From Tiliqua scincoides (Eukaryota; Chordata; Lepidosauria; Squamata; Scincidae), in the NCBI RefSeq assembly GCF_035046505.1, contig NC_089822.1:263883024-263947023 (forward strand): 64,000 bases of DNA. Direction: 5' to 3'. The notes below the pieces were generated by a model. It searched no databases. It was not told the origin of the DNA and saw only the letters and a program-made list of their open reading frames with translations. Position 1 is the stretch's first letter; every line of letters begins with the position of its first letter. The position numbers were made by a program, and so were the translations under genes. Shown one piece after another: positions 50,829-64,000 of the stretch.

Positions 50829-51193
50829 CAGTGTTTCTCAAACTTTGGGTTGGGTCCCACTAGGTGGGTCACGAGCTAATTTTAGGTGGGACCCCATTCA
50901 TTTCAGTATTTTATTTTAAATATATTAGACTTGATGCTACCATGGTATGTAACTGCATTTGGGGAAATGTCACAGATCTATACTTTTAACAGGCTTCTAT
51001 GAAGATTCTTTTAACAATGATAGTAAATCGAACTTATTCATGGATGTGGGTAGGATTGCAGACTAGGATTGTAAAAATTTTTCCTACTTGATGATGTCAC
51101 TTCCTGTCATGACATCACTCCTGGTGGGTCCTGACAGATTCTCATTCTAAAAAGTGGGTTAGCACTCCGATGCTAAAGGGGTGAGATCCACTG
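50829..51193. mobile_element. hAT MITE inside the ZNF pseudogene
   Basis: Ends cagtgtttctcaaactt and ggtgagatccactg. Target copies ctttaaac (50821-50828) and ctctaagc (51194-51201). The latter is native finger sequence (the Cys-Leu-Glu codons). Confidence 0.8.
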
Positions 51194-51309
51194 CTCTAAG
51201 CATTTATATAGTTTCTCCCCATGTGGCTCCCTTGATGCAGTCTGTGATCCACTTGTCAGTGAAGCTCTATTCACACACATCAAATGTCTGACGGTTTCCA
51301 AAACCTGAA

Positions 51310-51528
51310 CCTAGAGTTTGCTAGGTGGGTAGACCTGGGCTCTCACCTGGACTTTGAGCCCAAATCTACCTGCTGAGAAGACCTGGGCTTCCATTCTGAC
51401 TGCCCTCTGGAGCTGCCTCTTCCAGGTGGGTAGACCTGGATTCCAGGTTGAACTTTGGCCTCCATAGACAAAGTCTGCTGGGTAGGTAAACCTGGGCTCC
51501 CACCCAGACTTGGAGTCCAGATTAATTA
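51310..51528. repeat. Minisatellite, unit about 52 bases, four copies
   Basis: Each diverged unit has gggtag(a/g)(c/t)aacctgggctc or a variant, then cc-gacttt-g-gtc. It lies next to the ZNF pseudogene. Confidence 0.7.
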
Positions 51529-51589
51529 ATTTTGTCATATGGGGGGGGGGGTGTCAAAAATGTATAGGCCCCGGATGTCAAATGACCTT

Positions 51590-51890
51590 CATAAGCTACT
51601 GATGCCACAGCCCATTAATCATTTTGGTCCTCTCTTATGCACCTTCTATCATTCCATTATATCCTTGCTGAGATGTATAGACCAGAACTTTATCTAAGAC
51701 TCCCAATGTTGCCTTACAATTGATTTGTACAGTGGACTTTACAACCCAGAAAAGTTTAGTGTGATCCACATCTTGGGCACCTCACTGCTGATCCCCAACT
51801 ACAGGTCATTTATGAACAAGCTGAAAAATACCAAACCTAGGACAAATCCTTGGGGCACAATGCCTGAACTGTTTGAACTTGCCCCAGTCA
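51590..51890. mobile_element. Ancient L3/CR1-like fragment
   Basis: tcatttatgaacaagctgaa, aataccaaacctaggacaaa, tccttggggcacaatgcctg resembles the sense-strand 3' region of old L3/CR1 elements known in amniotes. Confidence 0.45.
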
Positions 51891-51959
51891 TTCCCTCTCA
51901 AGGAAAATGACCTCACAGGGTTCTTGTGAGGATGGAAAGCAAGGGAAGAACTGTATAAG

Positions 51960-52385
51960 CTGCCCTGAGCAGCTCAGAGGAAGGGTGGGATACAAATGAA
52001 ATAGATCATCAGAAATGCACATGCAAAATGCCCAGCTTTAGTTATTTAGAAGAGAGTAATGAACTTGCCTTGGATTCCATCATGATGCCCTCAAGACAGA
52101 TAACTAATCTCTTTAAAAAATGCAACTTAAGAGGGGGCGGGGCAAAGCAGCAAGGAACAAGCAGGGTTTTTCAGAGCTCCTAAAAACAGCCTGTTTTTCA
52201 CCTGAAACTGCGGGTTCAAGAAATCTGATGACTTTTGCCAGTGAGACAAGGCCATGAAAGCAAGTTAAAATTAATCATTTATGCAAATGTTTACAAGCTT
52301 GATGAACCAAATGTTCATGCTATGTTATGGGTGATTATAGCTAAATTAGTTTAAAACAAATTATTTTTGTTTTGTCCATTTCGAC
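51960..52385. other. Non-coding stretch
   Basis: 51910-52000 resembles the end of the tRNA-type SINE (cctcacagggttcttgtgag, ggtgggatacaaatgaa). The rest is unassigned and AT-rich. Confidence 0.4.
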
Positions 52386-52661
52386 ATGCACTTTGGGGGA
52401 AGAATACCAGGCAAATCTCTAACAAAAACCCTTGACTTCCGAAGAGTGGACTTCCCTCAAATGAGAAGGCTGGTTAGAAGGAGGTTGAAAGGGAGGGTAA
52501 AAAGAGTCCAATCTCTCCAGAGTGCATGGAGGCTGCTTAAAACAACAGTAATAGAAGCCCAGCAGATGTGTATACCACAAAGAAATAAGCGTTCCACTAA
52601 ATCCAGGAGGGTGCCTGCATGGCTAAAGAGCCAAGTTAGAGAGGCTGTGACGGGCAAGTGA

Positions 52662-53154
52662 TAGAGAGATTTCTGGGACTTGGTCTTTGGGTTAAATTGC
52701 TAAGCAGACAGATTCATTTTTACAAGCATATAGAAAATTTATTTCACATGCTATTTACAGATTAGGAATAGATTAGGGTGGATACAGGTTCGATGTTACT
52801 TCATGGTGGTCCATTGAGTTCTCTCCGAACCACACCCAAACTCCTGCAATTGTACTTTATCACAAACAAGTGACCCATGGGATATACACGTCAGTTTCCT
52901 CTTTATTTGGCATACTGGTGCATGGTTCTAGCCCTAATTGTGAAATCTGCTAGCTATGTATGGAAGGTTTGGCTTGAAACTTTGATTCCACAAGACCCTG
53001 GAATGTTCCTTTTGGGAAAGCTATGACACGCATGTTTTTTTCTCTCTGCAGGTCATCTTGACATTTTCTACCCTGTCCTTAACAGAAAACACTAGTCAGG
53101 CTTTTCCTAATGTTCCTCCTTTGAGAGAAGTTAGGAACCCCTGCTAATTGGGTA
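52662..53154. other. Unassigned insertion in the CR1
   Basis: The segment breaks the CR1 reading order. No coding or repeat identity was recognised. Confidence 0.4.
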
Positions 53155-53377
53155 AGAGGCACTTTTTCAAGTGGGTGCTCCTTTTTTTTTTTTAGCAGGG
53201 GGAGAGTAACTGGCCCTCCTCACCCCAGCACTGTCTGTTCTAGTGGCTGCCTGCTGGTGTTGTTTTGCATCTTTTTAGATTGTGAGCCCTTTCGGGACAG
53301 GGAGCCATTTAGTTATTTGATTTTTCTCTGTAAACCGCTTTGTGAACATTTAGTTGAAAAGCGGTATATAAATACTG

Positions 53378-53437
<60 letters not shown>
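53155..53437 (+). mobile_element. SINE or LINE 3' end with (ATT)n tail
   Basis: gagagtaactggccctcctc, agattgtgagccctttcggg, gacagggagccatttagtta, gtaaaccgctttgtgaacat, aaaagcggtatataaatact, then about 20 ATT units (53379-53437). This tail is common in lizard SINE/L2-type repeats. Confidence 0.65.
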
Positions 53438-53439
<2 letters not shown>

Positions 53440-53632
53440 CCTAAAAATCTCTATCACAAGGAAGCTTCCTTCCGTAAATGGAAGTCTTGCCCTAATGAGG
53501 AGAATAAAAGGGAACATAAACTGTGGCAAAAGAAATGTAAGAAGGTGATATGGGAGGCCAAGCGAATCTATGAGGAACGCATGGCCGGCAACATTTAGGG
53601 GAATAATAAAAGCTTCTTCAAATATGTTAGAA

Positions 53633-54007
53633 CAGGGGTGCTCAATAGGTGGATCGCGATCTACCGGTAGATCGCAAGGCAAAATGAGTAGATCGCGGAG
53701 TGCCGACCCCCCCCCTTTTCAGGTGCCGCTGGGAGGAAACACCAGGAGTAAGGCCCATTGTACTCAATGGGGCTTACTCCCAGGTAAGTGTGGCTAGGAT
53801 TGCAGCCTCACAGCCTAATCCTAGGCATGTCTACTCAGGAGTAAGTCCTGTTATACTCAGTGGGGCTCAAGGTACACCAACATACATTGTACACATAAAT
53901 GTTATATGTTAAGATGGCGCGAACATTGTAAAAAAAACTCTGGTAGATCTCCGGGCCTTGCTGGGTTTCAAAGTAGCTCTCGAGCCAAAAAAGTGTGAGC
54001 ACCCCTG
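53633..54007. mobile_element. hAT MITE inside the CR1
   Basis: Ends caggggtgctcaatagg and gtgtgagcacccctg. Perfect target duplication tgttagaa (53625-53632 and 54008-54015). It carries gatctaccggtagatcgc, a hallmark of one hAT MITE family, and a nested MITE (about 53745-53870). Confidence 0.88.
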
Positions 54008-54920
54008 TGTTAGAAGCAGGAAACCCGCCAGAGAAGTGGCTGGCCCTCTAGATGGTGAGGGAGGGAAAGGGGAGATAAAAGGAGACTTAGAGATGGTAGA
54101 GAAATTAAATGAGTTCTTTGCTTCTGTCTTCACAGCAGAACCACGGGCAGATACTGCTGCCCGAACGACCCCTCCTGACCGAGGAGTTAAGTCAGATAGA
54201 GGTTAAAAGAGATGTTTCAGACCTCATTGATAAATTAAAGATCAATAAGTCACCGGGCCCTGATGGCATCCACCCAAGAGTTATTAAGGAATTGAAGAAT
54301 GAAGTTGCTGATCTCTTGACTAAAATATGCAACTTGTCCCTCAAAACGGCCACGGTGCCAGAAGATTGGAGGATAGCAAATGTCATGCCTATCTTTAAAA
54401 AGGGAAAGAGGGGGGACTCGGGAAACTATAGGCCGGTCAGCCTAACATCCATACAGGGTAAGATGGTGGAATGCCTCATCAAAGATAGGATCTCAAAACA
54501 CACAGATGAACAGGCCTTGCTGAGGGAAAATCAGCATGGCTTCTGTAAGGGTAAGTCTTGCCTCACGAACCTTATAGAATTCTTTGAAAAGGTCAACAGG
54601 CATGTGGATGCGGGAGAAGCCATAGACATCATATATCTGGACTTTCAGAAGGCATTCGACACAGTCCCTCACCAAAGGCTACTGAAAAAACTCCACAGTC
54701 AGGGAATTAGAGGACAGGTTCTCTCATGGATTGAGAACTGGTTGAAGGCCAGGAAACAGAGAGTGGCTATCAATGGGCAATTTTCACAATGGAGAGAGGT
54801 GAAAAGCAGTGTGCCCCAAGGATCTGTCCTGGGACCGGTGCTTTTCAACCTCTTCATAAATGACCTGGAGACAGGGTTGAGCAGTGAGGTTGCAAAGTTT
54901 GCGGATGACACCAAAGTTTT

Positions 54921-55083
54921 AAGAACATAAGAACATAAGAACAGCCCCACTGGATCAGGCCATAGGCCCATCTAGTCCAGCTTCCTGTATCTCACAGCGG
55001 CCCACCAAATGCCCCAGGGAGCACACCTGATAACAAGAGACCTCATCCTGGTGCCCTCCCTTGCATCTGGCATTCTGACATAA
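54921..55083 (-). mobile_element. CR1 3' end inserted in reverse into CR1
   Basis: aagaacataagaacataaga through gcatctggcattctgacata is the reverse complement of the tail of the host element itself. Near-duplicate flanks aaagtttt and aaaatttt fit an 8-base target duplication. It interrupts the frame just after FADDTK. Confidence 0.85.
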
Positions 55084-56082
55084 AATTTTTCCAAGTGGTG
55101 AAGACCAGAAGTGATTGTGAGGCGCTCCAGAAGGATCTCTCCAGACTGGCAGAATGGGCAACAAAATGGCAGATGCTCTTCAATGTCAGTAAGTGTAAAG
55201 TCATGCACATTGGGGCAAAAAATCAAAACTTTAGATATAGGCTGATGGGTTCTGAGCTGTCTGTGACAGATCAGGAGAGAGATCTTGGGGTGGTGGTGGA
55301 CAGCTCAATGAAAGTGTCGACCCAATGTGCGGCGGCAGTGAAGAAGGCCAATTCTATGCTTGGGATCATTAGGAAGGGTATTGAGAACAAAACGGCTAAT
55401 ATTATAATGCCGTTGTACAAATCGATGGTAAGGCCACACCTGGAGTATTGTGTCCAGTTCTGGTCACCGCATCTCCAAAAAGACATAGTGGAAATGGAAA
55501 AGGTGCAAAAGAGAGCGACTAAGATGATTACGGGGATGGGGCACCTTCCTTATGAGGAAAGGCTACGGCGTTTGGGCCTCTTCAGCCTAGAAAAGAGACG
55601 CTTGAGGGGGAACATGATTGAGACATACAAAATTATGCAGGGGATGGACAGAATGGATAGGGAGAAGCTCTTTACACTCTCACATAACACCGGAACCAGG
55701 GGACATCCACTAAAATTGAGTATTGGGAGAGTTAGAACAGACAAAAGAAAATATTTCTTTACTCAGCGTGTGGTTGGTCTGTGGAACTCCTTGCCACAGG
55801 ATGTGGTGATGGCGTCTGGCCTGGACGCCTTTAAAAGGGGATTGGACAAGTTTCTGGAGGAAAAATCCATTATGGGGTACAAGCCATGATGTGTATGCGC
55901 AACCTCCTGATTTTAGAAATGGGCTATGTCAGAATGCCAGATGCAGGGGAGGGCACCAGGATGAGGTCTCTTGTTATCTGGTGTGCTCCCTGGGGCATTT
56001 GGTGGGCCGCTGTGAAATACAGGAAGCTGGACTAGATGGGCCTATGGCCTGATCCAGTGGGGCTGTTCTTAAGTTCTTATGA

Positions 56083-56340
56083 AGGGTGGAAATGATGACA
56101 TAAAAGGTATATAAAATATGTAAAGTATATAAAGTATAATATAGGATATTCAGAGATAAACATATTCTTTATTTTTTTTAGGTTAATGTGAGGTAAAAGT
56201 AGAAGAATAGTAGACTAGGAAAAGTAGAATGATGTATTAATCAAATTGCACCTCCAATGTTGGTGTTTGTTATGTTTGTTATGTGTTACGTTATGTGTGT
56301 TTGTTTATATTTGTTTTTGGAAAAATAATTAAAAACGCAA
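56083..56340 (+). mobile_element. Possible L1 3' UTR
   Basis: The AT-rich text ends tttttggaaaaataattaaaa, as L1 3' ends do in lizards. There is no coding evidence. Confidence 0.35.
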
Positions 56341-56539
56341 CTTAAAAGCAGAGTTCTGAAATGAAACAAAGAAGTAAAGAGAATGTGGGGCGTCAGTGCA
56401 AACCCCCCATTATAAAAAGAGATATAAAACCGTGAAGGTGGCTCAAACAAACACATGAGAAACAGGTATCTGTGTATTGGACTGCAGGCCAGATGTTTTC
56501 TCCATCGGTTTCGAAGAGAGAAGCTAAAAGGATTTTCCA

Positions 56540-57110
56540 GGAGTTTTCCATAAACTGGGTGCCTGCCCTGAGAATGTCCCATCTCTCACGTCTGGGCCAG
56601 CTGCGTGCAAGACAGAGACAGGGCATGCAGCAGGCCTTCTTCGGAGGACCACACTGTGTGGGCAGATTCACAGTGGCAGGTCTGGTTCCTTTTGGATACT
56701 TGGATCCCAAACAGTTTAGGACGTGATAAGCTGAAACCAGTGCTTTGAACTGGGCCCAGAACCAAATGGGAAGCCAATGGAGCTGGTAATGCAGCAATCT
56801 CACGGAAATGGCTCCAGTCAGCCACCCTGTGCATACTGCATGACCGACTTCTTCCAGGCAAGGGTTCTGTTTTGCCAACAGAGGAAACCTGGGAGTAATG
56901 GGGAGAACACTCATGGAAGGCATTGCAACAGTTGAAAGAAAATCCTGCAGAAGGGGGGGGCATGTCAACACCATCTCTCAGGGTCACATCACCCCCTGGG
57001 GCTCCAGAAGTTGAGAAGCTGATTTTTTGAGAGGCAGCTTGTCTTCCAGTCCACAGGAATGGAGGGTCAGGGTGTCTCAGGGTCCAGCCTACCAATCACT
57101 GCAGAGGTAG
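56540..57110. repeat. Duplicated block A, copy 2
   Basis: aaactgggtgcctgccctga and gaatgtcccatctct match 63182-63220. acaccatctctcagggtcac, ttgtcttccagtccacagga and gtgtctcagggtccag match 49670-49850. An L2-like piece (about 56700-56860, minus strand, LHYQLHWLPIWF) lies inside. It is directly 3' of the third finger exon. Confidence 0.65.
56700..56860 (-). mobile_element. Old L2-like LINE C-terminal fragment
   Basis: The minus strand reads YQLHWLPIWFWAQFKALVSA, the terminal ORF2 motif of L2-type LINEs. Confidence 0.5.
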
Positions 57111-57174
57111 ACTGGGAACATCAACTGAAAGGTGCTGCTCTGCATTTGCAAGTTAGTCAGTGACTCTTGTGATG

Positions 57175-59590
<2,416 letters not shown>

Positions 59591-59598
59591 TGATCCTG

Positions 59599-59622
59599 GT
59601 GAGCTCTCTCTCTCTCTCTCTC
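59599..59622. repeat. (CT)n microsatellite
   Basis: About eleven CT units in a pyrimidine-rich segment. Confidence 0.85.
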
Positions 59623-59989
59623 CTAGTCTGTCCTGTCTCTGGCCCAGGTTCCTTTTCCCTTGTCTTCCTCCCTCTCTTCCAGACCCAGCCAATCTCTCTG
59701 CTTCCTTGCCTACCTCCTCTCCTGAATGGGCGCTAGAACAGAGTATTGAGGAAGGGATATTCTGGGGGTTGCAAGGCAGGTGTTCACACAAAAGAAAAGG
59801 TGCATGAACACAACCAGGCAGGAGAAGCCCAGATACTGTGCAATGGGCAGAGAGGGAGGGTTGAAAACACTGAGGGCAAGCAGGACAATTGCATAGCCAG
59901 AGGGGGCAGTCAGACAGAGAGAGATGTGGCTGGGCAGTGGGCATACAGGCATGCACCCTTCTTCCTCCTGGCAAGCAGGAGAGGGGGGT

Positions 59990-61346
59990 AAAGGGGGCAA
60001 TTTGTACCCTGGCCCAGGGTCATAAAGGGGGCCCAGAAATTTCCTAGGATCTGATATTTTCCTATCTACTCAGGCTGGTCCCCTGTATGGGATGCTGGGG
60101 ACACTACCACCAGTGTGTGGCTGCAGCTATTGCAGCTACTGGCAGGCCATATATGCTGGGCTGAGGAATGCATACAGAACACTCCTTAACACAGTGTCAG
60201 ATCTGGGAGGAAACTGGCCTGCCATAGGAGGTCTTGGGCTTGTGACTCTGCTAACCACGAAGGAGTGTATAGGAACACAGCTTGTGGAACTACAGCTACT
60301 GCACAAGTATATTTTGGTGCAAACAGGACACTTTCCATTCTAGGGGGCGCCTAAATGCGATGATGCCAATTTTCTGCAATGGTTTTCTATATGGAAAAGA
60401 TTTTAGAGAGACTTAGGAGTGTGTTTGGTTTTCCATATTACAGTATCTAGCTGCTGATGCCACATGGCATCTTCCCCTCTCTGGCTCCAAAGATTTTTCC
60501 AGCTGTCCCAATCCTCCTCCCCCCACCCTGTTTTGCCCCTCCCTGCCCCCATTCTGCTTGCCCTTCACCACCTCCCCCCCTCTGTTTCACACCTCCTCCT
60601 TTGCAAAGGGGCCCAGAAGAAACTTTGTACCCCCTGATAAAATTCCTCTTAGAGGCCCTGCCGGCAAGGCTTGCAGGAAGGGCTGAGTCTACCAATTTTC
60701 CAGCCTGATGCCTATGTTCAGACATTAATGGAGGGACACAGGCACCCATCCCTCAGACGTCTGAATAGGCAAGTGGCCTGCCAAAACAGGGCTTCCCCCC
60801 GGTGATCTGAGCATGCAAGGTACAAGCCCACAACTGCACCCTCCCTCCCTGCGATCCCAGCATGCATTTGCCTGCCTGCAGTCCTGGCACCCAGGTGGGA
60901 TGCCTTGCAGGGGTTCCTGGGAAAGGGAGACCAGGCGCATGTTGGGATCGAAGGAGAGACACTCCACTTCCAGACCAGCAACTTTGCTCCAGCCAGCAGC
61001 ATATGAAAGAGAGTAATAGAGAGAGAAAAGCACACATGCCCCCCCCTCCTTCTGGCACCTTTGAGCAGGCAAGAGGTTTGCAAGAGAGCAGAGCGGCTCC
61101 CATTTGCAGGCCTTTTGCCTCCTTGGATGTGCCAGGAGGAAGGCAGCAGAGGTGTGCTTCTGTTTCTCTGGACTCTTTCGAATGTGTGTGTGTACTGAGA
61201 TCACAGGAGGGAGGAACCACTCCTGCAAGCCTCCCTTTAGGAGGTCCTGTGCTTCTCTCTCTCTCTCTGCAGCGGGTTGGAAAACTGATGGACTCTCAGC
61301 CCTTCCCGAAACCCTCCCAAATATTCCTGAAACCTTTGGGAACCAC
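59990..61346. other. Non-coding stretch with MITE-like arms
   Basis: aaagggggcccagaaattt at 60034 and gcaaaggggcccagaagaaac at 60603 are related, and a hAT-like end (aacctttgggaaccactg) closes the region at 61346. Long overlapping open frames at 60.7-61.5 kb have no domain and are treated as chance. Confidence 0.35.
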
Positions 61347-61435
61347 TGCTATAAGTGGAACAAGACACCCCCCCCAAAAAAAAAACAATGCAGATGTATT
61401 GACACTGGCCACAAGGACGTCATTCTCTGACATCT

Positions 61436-62110
61436 GGGGCTTTATCTTCCCCTCTCTGATTCTGAGGGGCTCACCCTGTTTGGTCCTCCTCAGTTCCCTC
61501 TTCTGAAGCAGTAGGCTCTCTCACCATCTCCCCTGGATCAGACTTGGATCTTGGAAAGTTCCTTTTCAGCTACAAATTCCAGCTCTCCTTATAATTTTTT
61601 TTTTGGGGTGGGGGTGCCTCTTTTAAAACCAGAGGACAATTCAAACAATAGCACAATATGTTAAAGATGCAACATACTTGAGGTTACCACATCCAAAGAA
61701 GGATGTCCCTTTGGCCATTGTATAGAAGAGGGCCTGAAATGTGATGGTGCTGTGCCCCTCCTTCACCCTGCTGGGTTTTTTTGCAGTGGTTTCAGTGCTG
61801 AATGGCCTCTTCTGGGTCACTCTCTTCTGGCTTTTACACTGTCCTTGTCAAAACCTCCACCATAGAAACAAAGCCATTTAAGGGCAGACCCAAAGCAGGG
61901 CATGCAGTGGGGGGGGGGGATTGTCACAGTTCTTCTTCTCAGCCACCCCTTTCCCTTCCCTGGCTGGGCTTTGAGCCTGGCCTCTCTCTCCCTCCCCTCC
62001 CCTTCCACACTATTTGGAAAGGGTGTGGTTTTGGCATGCCCTCCCATCCACCCAGAGCCTCTTACTGGTGTCTGCCATGTTGCATCTGGCCTCCCAGTTC
62101 AAAAGTAACT
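61436..62110. repeat. Duplicated block B, copy 2
   Basis: tctggggctttatcttccc, ctccaccatagaaacaaagc, catttaagggcagacccaaa, gggctttgagcctggcctct. It is in tandem with copy 3, offset about 720-825 bases. Confidence 0.7.
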
Positions 62111-62271
62111 AGTGATGATGTCATCACCAGTTACTTCCAGTAGCAGAAGACAAAAGTTGAGAAACGCTGCATAAGTGGAATGAAACCCCCACCACCACCC
62201 GCCGCTCCATTGAGACACACACCTGGAATGCAGATGTCTTGACACAGGCTGTCAAAGGGCAGGGCAGAGAT

Positions 62272-62965
62272 CTGGGGCTTTGTCTGAAAGATCCTTCTCA
62301 GCTGCAAACTCCAGCTCTCTTAAGAAAGATTTTCATTCCACCTGCCTCTGTTAACAAGAGGAGCAAAGAAGCTGAAAACAGTTCAAGCAATAAGGGAGGA
62401 TATTAAATCTATAACATACCATAAAAATACAGTATAAAAGCATCAACCCCCTCTGTTTCAGAGACAGTCCCTGGCCTGGAATAAGGTTTTCCAGTGTCCC
62501 TCCTCCTTCTGGTTCTTTCCTGCCACTCTTTCAGCTCTGACACTGCTCCCCCTTTGGCCTTGTCCCTGTCACACAAACCCCCAGCATAGAAGCAAAGTCC
62601 TTTAAGAGCAGACCCAGAGCTTAGCATGCAAGGGGGGGGAGGGTTGTCACAGTTACTCTGCCCAGCCCCCCTCATCCCTTCACTGGCTGACCTTTGAGCC
62701 TGGCCATCTCTGCCCCTCTGGGGGCTTCTCTCCCCCCCCTGCACCCACCCCCTGCAGCCCTGGGACCCCCACCCACCCAAAGGCACTTGCCAGGGAGGAC
62801 TACTTGCCTGGGGAAGGGAGGCAAAGGGAGGGGCAGAGGAAGGATGTGGCTTCCCATTCACTGCTCTAGGAATCGGGAGTCGCCCCTGTTAACCTTTCCA
62901 GTGCCTGTGAGTGGAGAACAAAGACTCCTTGCAGAGCAACCCAGGCTGGATCCTCCACTCCCAGG
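62272..62965. repeat. Duplicated block B, copy 3
   Basis: tctggggctttgtctgaaa, cccagcatagaagcaaagtc, ctttaagagcagacccagag, acctttgagcctggccatct, aaagactccttgcagagcaa. It is nearest in length to copy 1 at 41.4-42.5 kb. Confidence 0.7.
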
Positions 62966-63089
62966 CTGGACAAGGCCCCCTCCCTTTTGGAGCCATTCCA
63001 GGAGGGGGGGGGAGAAAAACAGAGTGTATGATTGGCTCTGAAGGGGAGGCAGAGGGGCCGCTTGCACAACTTGTTCAGGCACCTGCAAA

Positions 63090-63125
63090 ACCTAGTGCTT
63101 TGCACCCCCTCTAGCTACGCCACTG
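63090..63125. mobile_element. Right end of a CAGTGGCGTAGC MITE
   Basis: agtgctttgcaccccctctagctacgccactg, given here as its two halves agtgctttgcacccc and cctctagctacgccactg, is the same end as at 8103. The left end is not resolved. Confidence 0.5.
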
Positions 63126-63179
63126 TTTATCAGTATCCTGAAAGACACTAACAGAATTTCCATGAGTTACAAAGTGCCA

Positions 63180-63740
63180 TAAACTGGGTGCCTGCCCTGA
63201 GGATGTCCCATCTCTGGCACCTGTGCACCCCAGACAGAGATGGGACATGCAGCAGAGCATCTTACAGGAGCCTCAGGCAGGAATTGGTCTGCAGGGCCAC
63301 ACAAACATCTAGGCAAGAAGGTGCACTGCCTGGAAAATACGGAGAGCCAGGAGAGCTGGATCACGCAAAAGGGTGATCACGCATCAAGTCCCGCCATCCT
63401 GTTTCCCACAGTGACCCACCACCTGCCTCTGGGAAGCTCCAAAGCAGGACAGAAAACTCAGTGTCTCCCTCACCACTGCTCCCCTGTACCTGGGATTCAG
63501 AGATCCCACACAGCCATCTGAACTATTAGTTATGGACAGACCTGCCCTCCATGAATAGATCCAACCCTCCTGCAGTCTCCTTCCTCCCCACAATGAGGTA
63601 GCTCACTCTCCAATACATTCCTGTAGGCCATGGTCAGAAACAAGATATGGGGGGGGGGTTTCCTTCAATTTAGGGGCTTATTTTGACAAGGTCACAGGAG
63701 GCATGACAGTAGCAGTGGGATCCACACAGAGAGTGTGACA
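63180..63740. repeat. Duplicated block A, copy 3
   Basis: aaactgggtgcctgccctga, gatgtcccatctctggc, caggagcctcaggcaggaa, ccatcctgtttcccacagtg, cctctgggaagctccaaag, then ggcatgacagtagcagtggga. It continues the order of copy 1. It may mark the 3' flank of another finger gene beyond the window. Confidence 0.65.
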
Positions 63741-63744
63741 ACAA

Positions 63745-63830
63745 TTTATTTATTTACAGCATTTATATCCCACCTTTCTCCCTAAGGGGATCCAAGGCTG
63801 CTTACAAAAAAAACAAGTGTAAATACAAAA
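63745..63830 (-). mobile_element. SINE 3' end
   Basis: aatttatttatttacagcat, ttatatcccacctttctccc is the reverse complement of the 3' end of the tRNA-type SINE. Confidence 0.55.
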
Positions 63831-64000
63831 GATAACAAACATTTTAGAATAACATTGGTGATAACAATATGCTGAGCTCACAATATAGAAATATCCCAAG
63901 ATGCCCAGTTCACCCATAAGGCTCTTCTCTGACCAAAAGCCAGCATCTAAAAATCCCTCTTAGAGAACAGGCTAACTGTGGTATGTTCACAAGGGTAAAC

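Larger units (their letters stand above)
50165..51300 (-). pseudogene. C2H2 zinc-finger pseudogene split by two hAT MITEs
   Basis: Three pieces of a minus-strand finger exon remain: about 51300-51194, 50828-50733 and 50239-50165. The middle one still reads [19 protein letters not shown], and the 51.2 kb piece has the HxGEKLYKC-type linker (frame broken). hAT MITEs at 50829-51193 and 50240-50732 cut it. It is a paralog of the fingers at 30-31 kb and 57-58 kb. Stops and frame shifts make it non-functional. Confidence 0.8.
52386..56079 (+). mobile_element. Large 5'-truncated CR1 LINE with nested insertions
   Basis: Segments run in order: the endonuclease-RT linker (LDFRRVDFPQMRRLV, 52430-52661), KEASFRKWKS to RIYEERMAGNI (53440-53600), then the RT from about 54109 with SPGPDGIHPRVIKEL, DFQKAFDTVPH, PQGSVLGPVLFNLFINDL and FADDTK, then the C-terminus to 55889 and the tail to 56079. 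Insertions: unassigned plus SINE sequence (52662-53436), a hAT MITE (53633-54007) and a reverse CR1 end (54921-55083). RT motifs look intact within 54109-54920. The copy at 2837-3857 is very similar, so the family is fairly young. Confidence 0.88.

Noticed and set aside
53350-53682. Poly-asparagine or poly-isoleucine frames
   Set aside because: They are translations of the ATT repeat, which is a SINE tail.
60725-61506. Overlapping frames of 121-214 codons
   Set aside because: Several frames on both strands are open at once with no domain, in repeat-like sequence.
61470-61565. KRAB-B or linker exon for the third ZNF gene (minus strand)
   Set aside because: It has no proper splice pair or KRAB-B residues, and the same text is in duplicated block B, so it is not supported as an exon.

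Overview
The window looks like nuclear DNA of a squamate reptile (probably a lizard). It has intron-containing host genes, CR1 LINEs with the short octamer-like 3' tail, 5S-rRNA-derived SINEs, many hAT and other MITEs, and SCAN and KRAB zinc-finger genes of the reptile type. There is nothing prokaryotic: no CRISPR array, no operon, no functional tRNA or rRNA gene that I can support. The window holds part of a C2H2 zinc-finger gene cluster in which most DNA is dead repeats.

Layout. 0-9.9 kb is repeats (hAT MITEs, CR1, three 5S SINEs) plus a partial SCAN-like exon on the minus strand at 1.9-2.2 kb. 9.9-23.1 kb (+) holds a SCAN / degenerate KRAB / 11-finger gene whose six coding exons join in a continuous 762-codon frame. 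Its last intron carries an antisense nuclear copy of mitochondrial DNA (ND4, tRNA-His, tRNA-Ser, tRNA-Leu, ND5) broken up by transposons. 23-30 kb is repeats, including a pair of hAT elements inserted back to back. 30.2-40.7 kb (-) is a KRAB zinc-finger gene with four coding exons that sum to exactly 503 codons plus stop. A CpG-rich, CCAAT- and GC-box-bearing segment at 44.2-44.9 kb is its likely promoter. 45-48.5 kb holds two LINE relics. 50.2-51.3 kb (-) is a zinc-finger pseudogene split by two hAT MITEs. 52.4-56.1 kb (+) is a 5'-truncated CR1 carrying several nested insertions. 57.2-58.7 kb (-) is a third zinc-finger exon whose KRAB exons are not seen in the window. 59-64 kb is mostly non-coding and contains duplicated blocks also found near 41-42 kb, 48.7-49.9 kb and 56.5-57.1 kb, which record local duplication of the cluster.

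The host genes are all predicted sequence-specific DNA-binding repressors or regulators. The KRAB-A box of the 30-40 kb gene is canonical, while that of the 10-23 kb gene keeps exon size and frame but has lost the usual motif residues. Both minus-strand arrays have lost their last fingers by small deletions in a linker. I did not find a new biological system. The best second-look items are the decayed KRAB inside an intact SCAN-ZNF gene, its alternating two-finger modules, the antisense NUMT, the back-to-back hAT pairs that share a target duplication, and the identical 33-base 3' tail shared by the 5S SINEs and a LINE.
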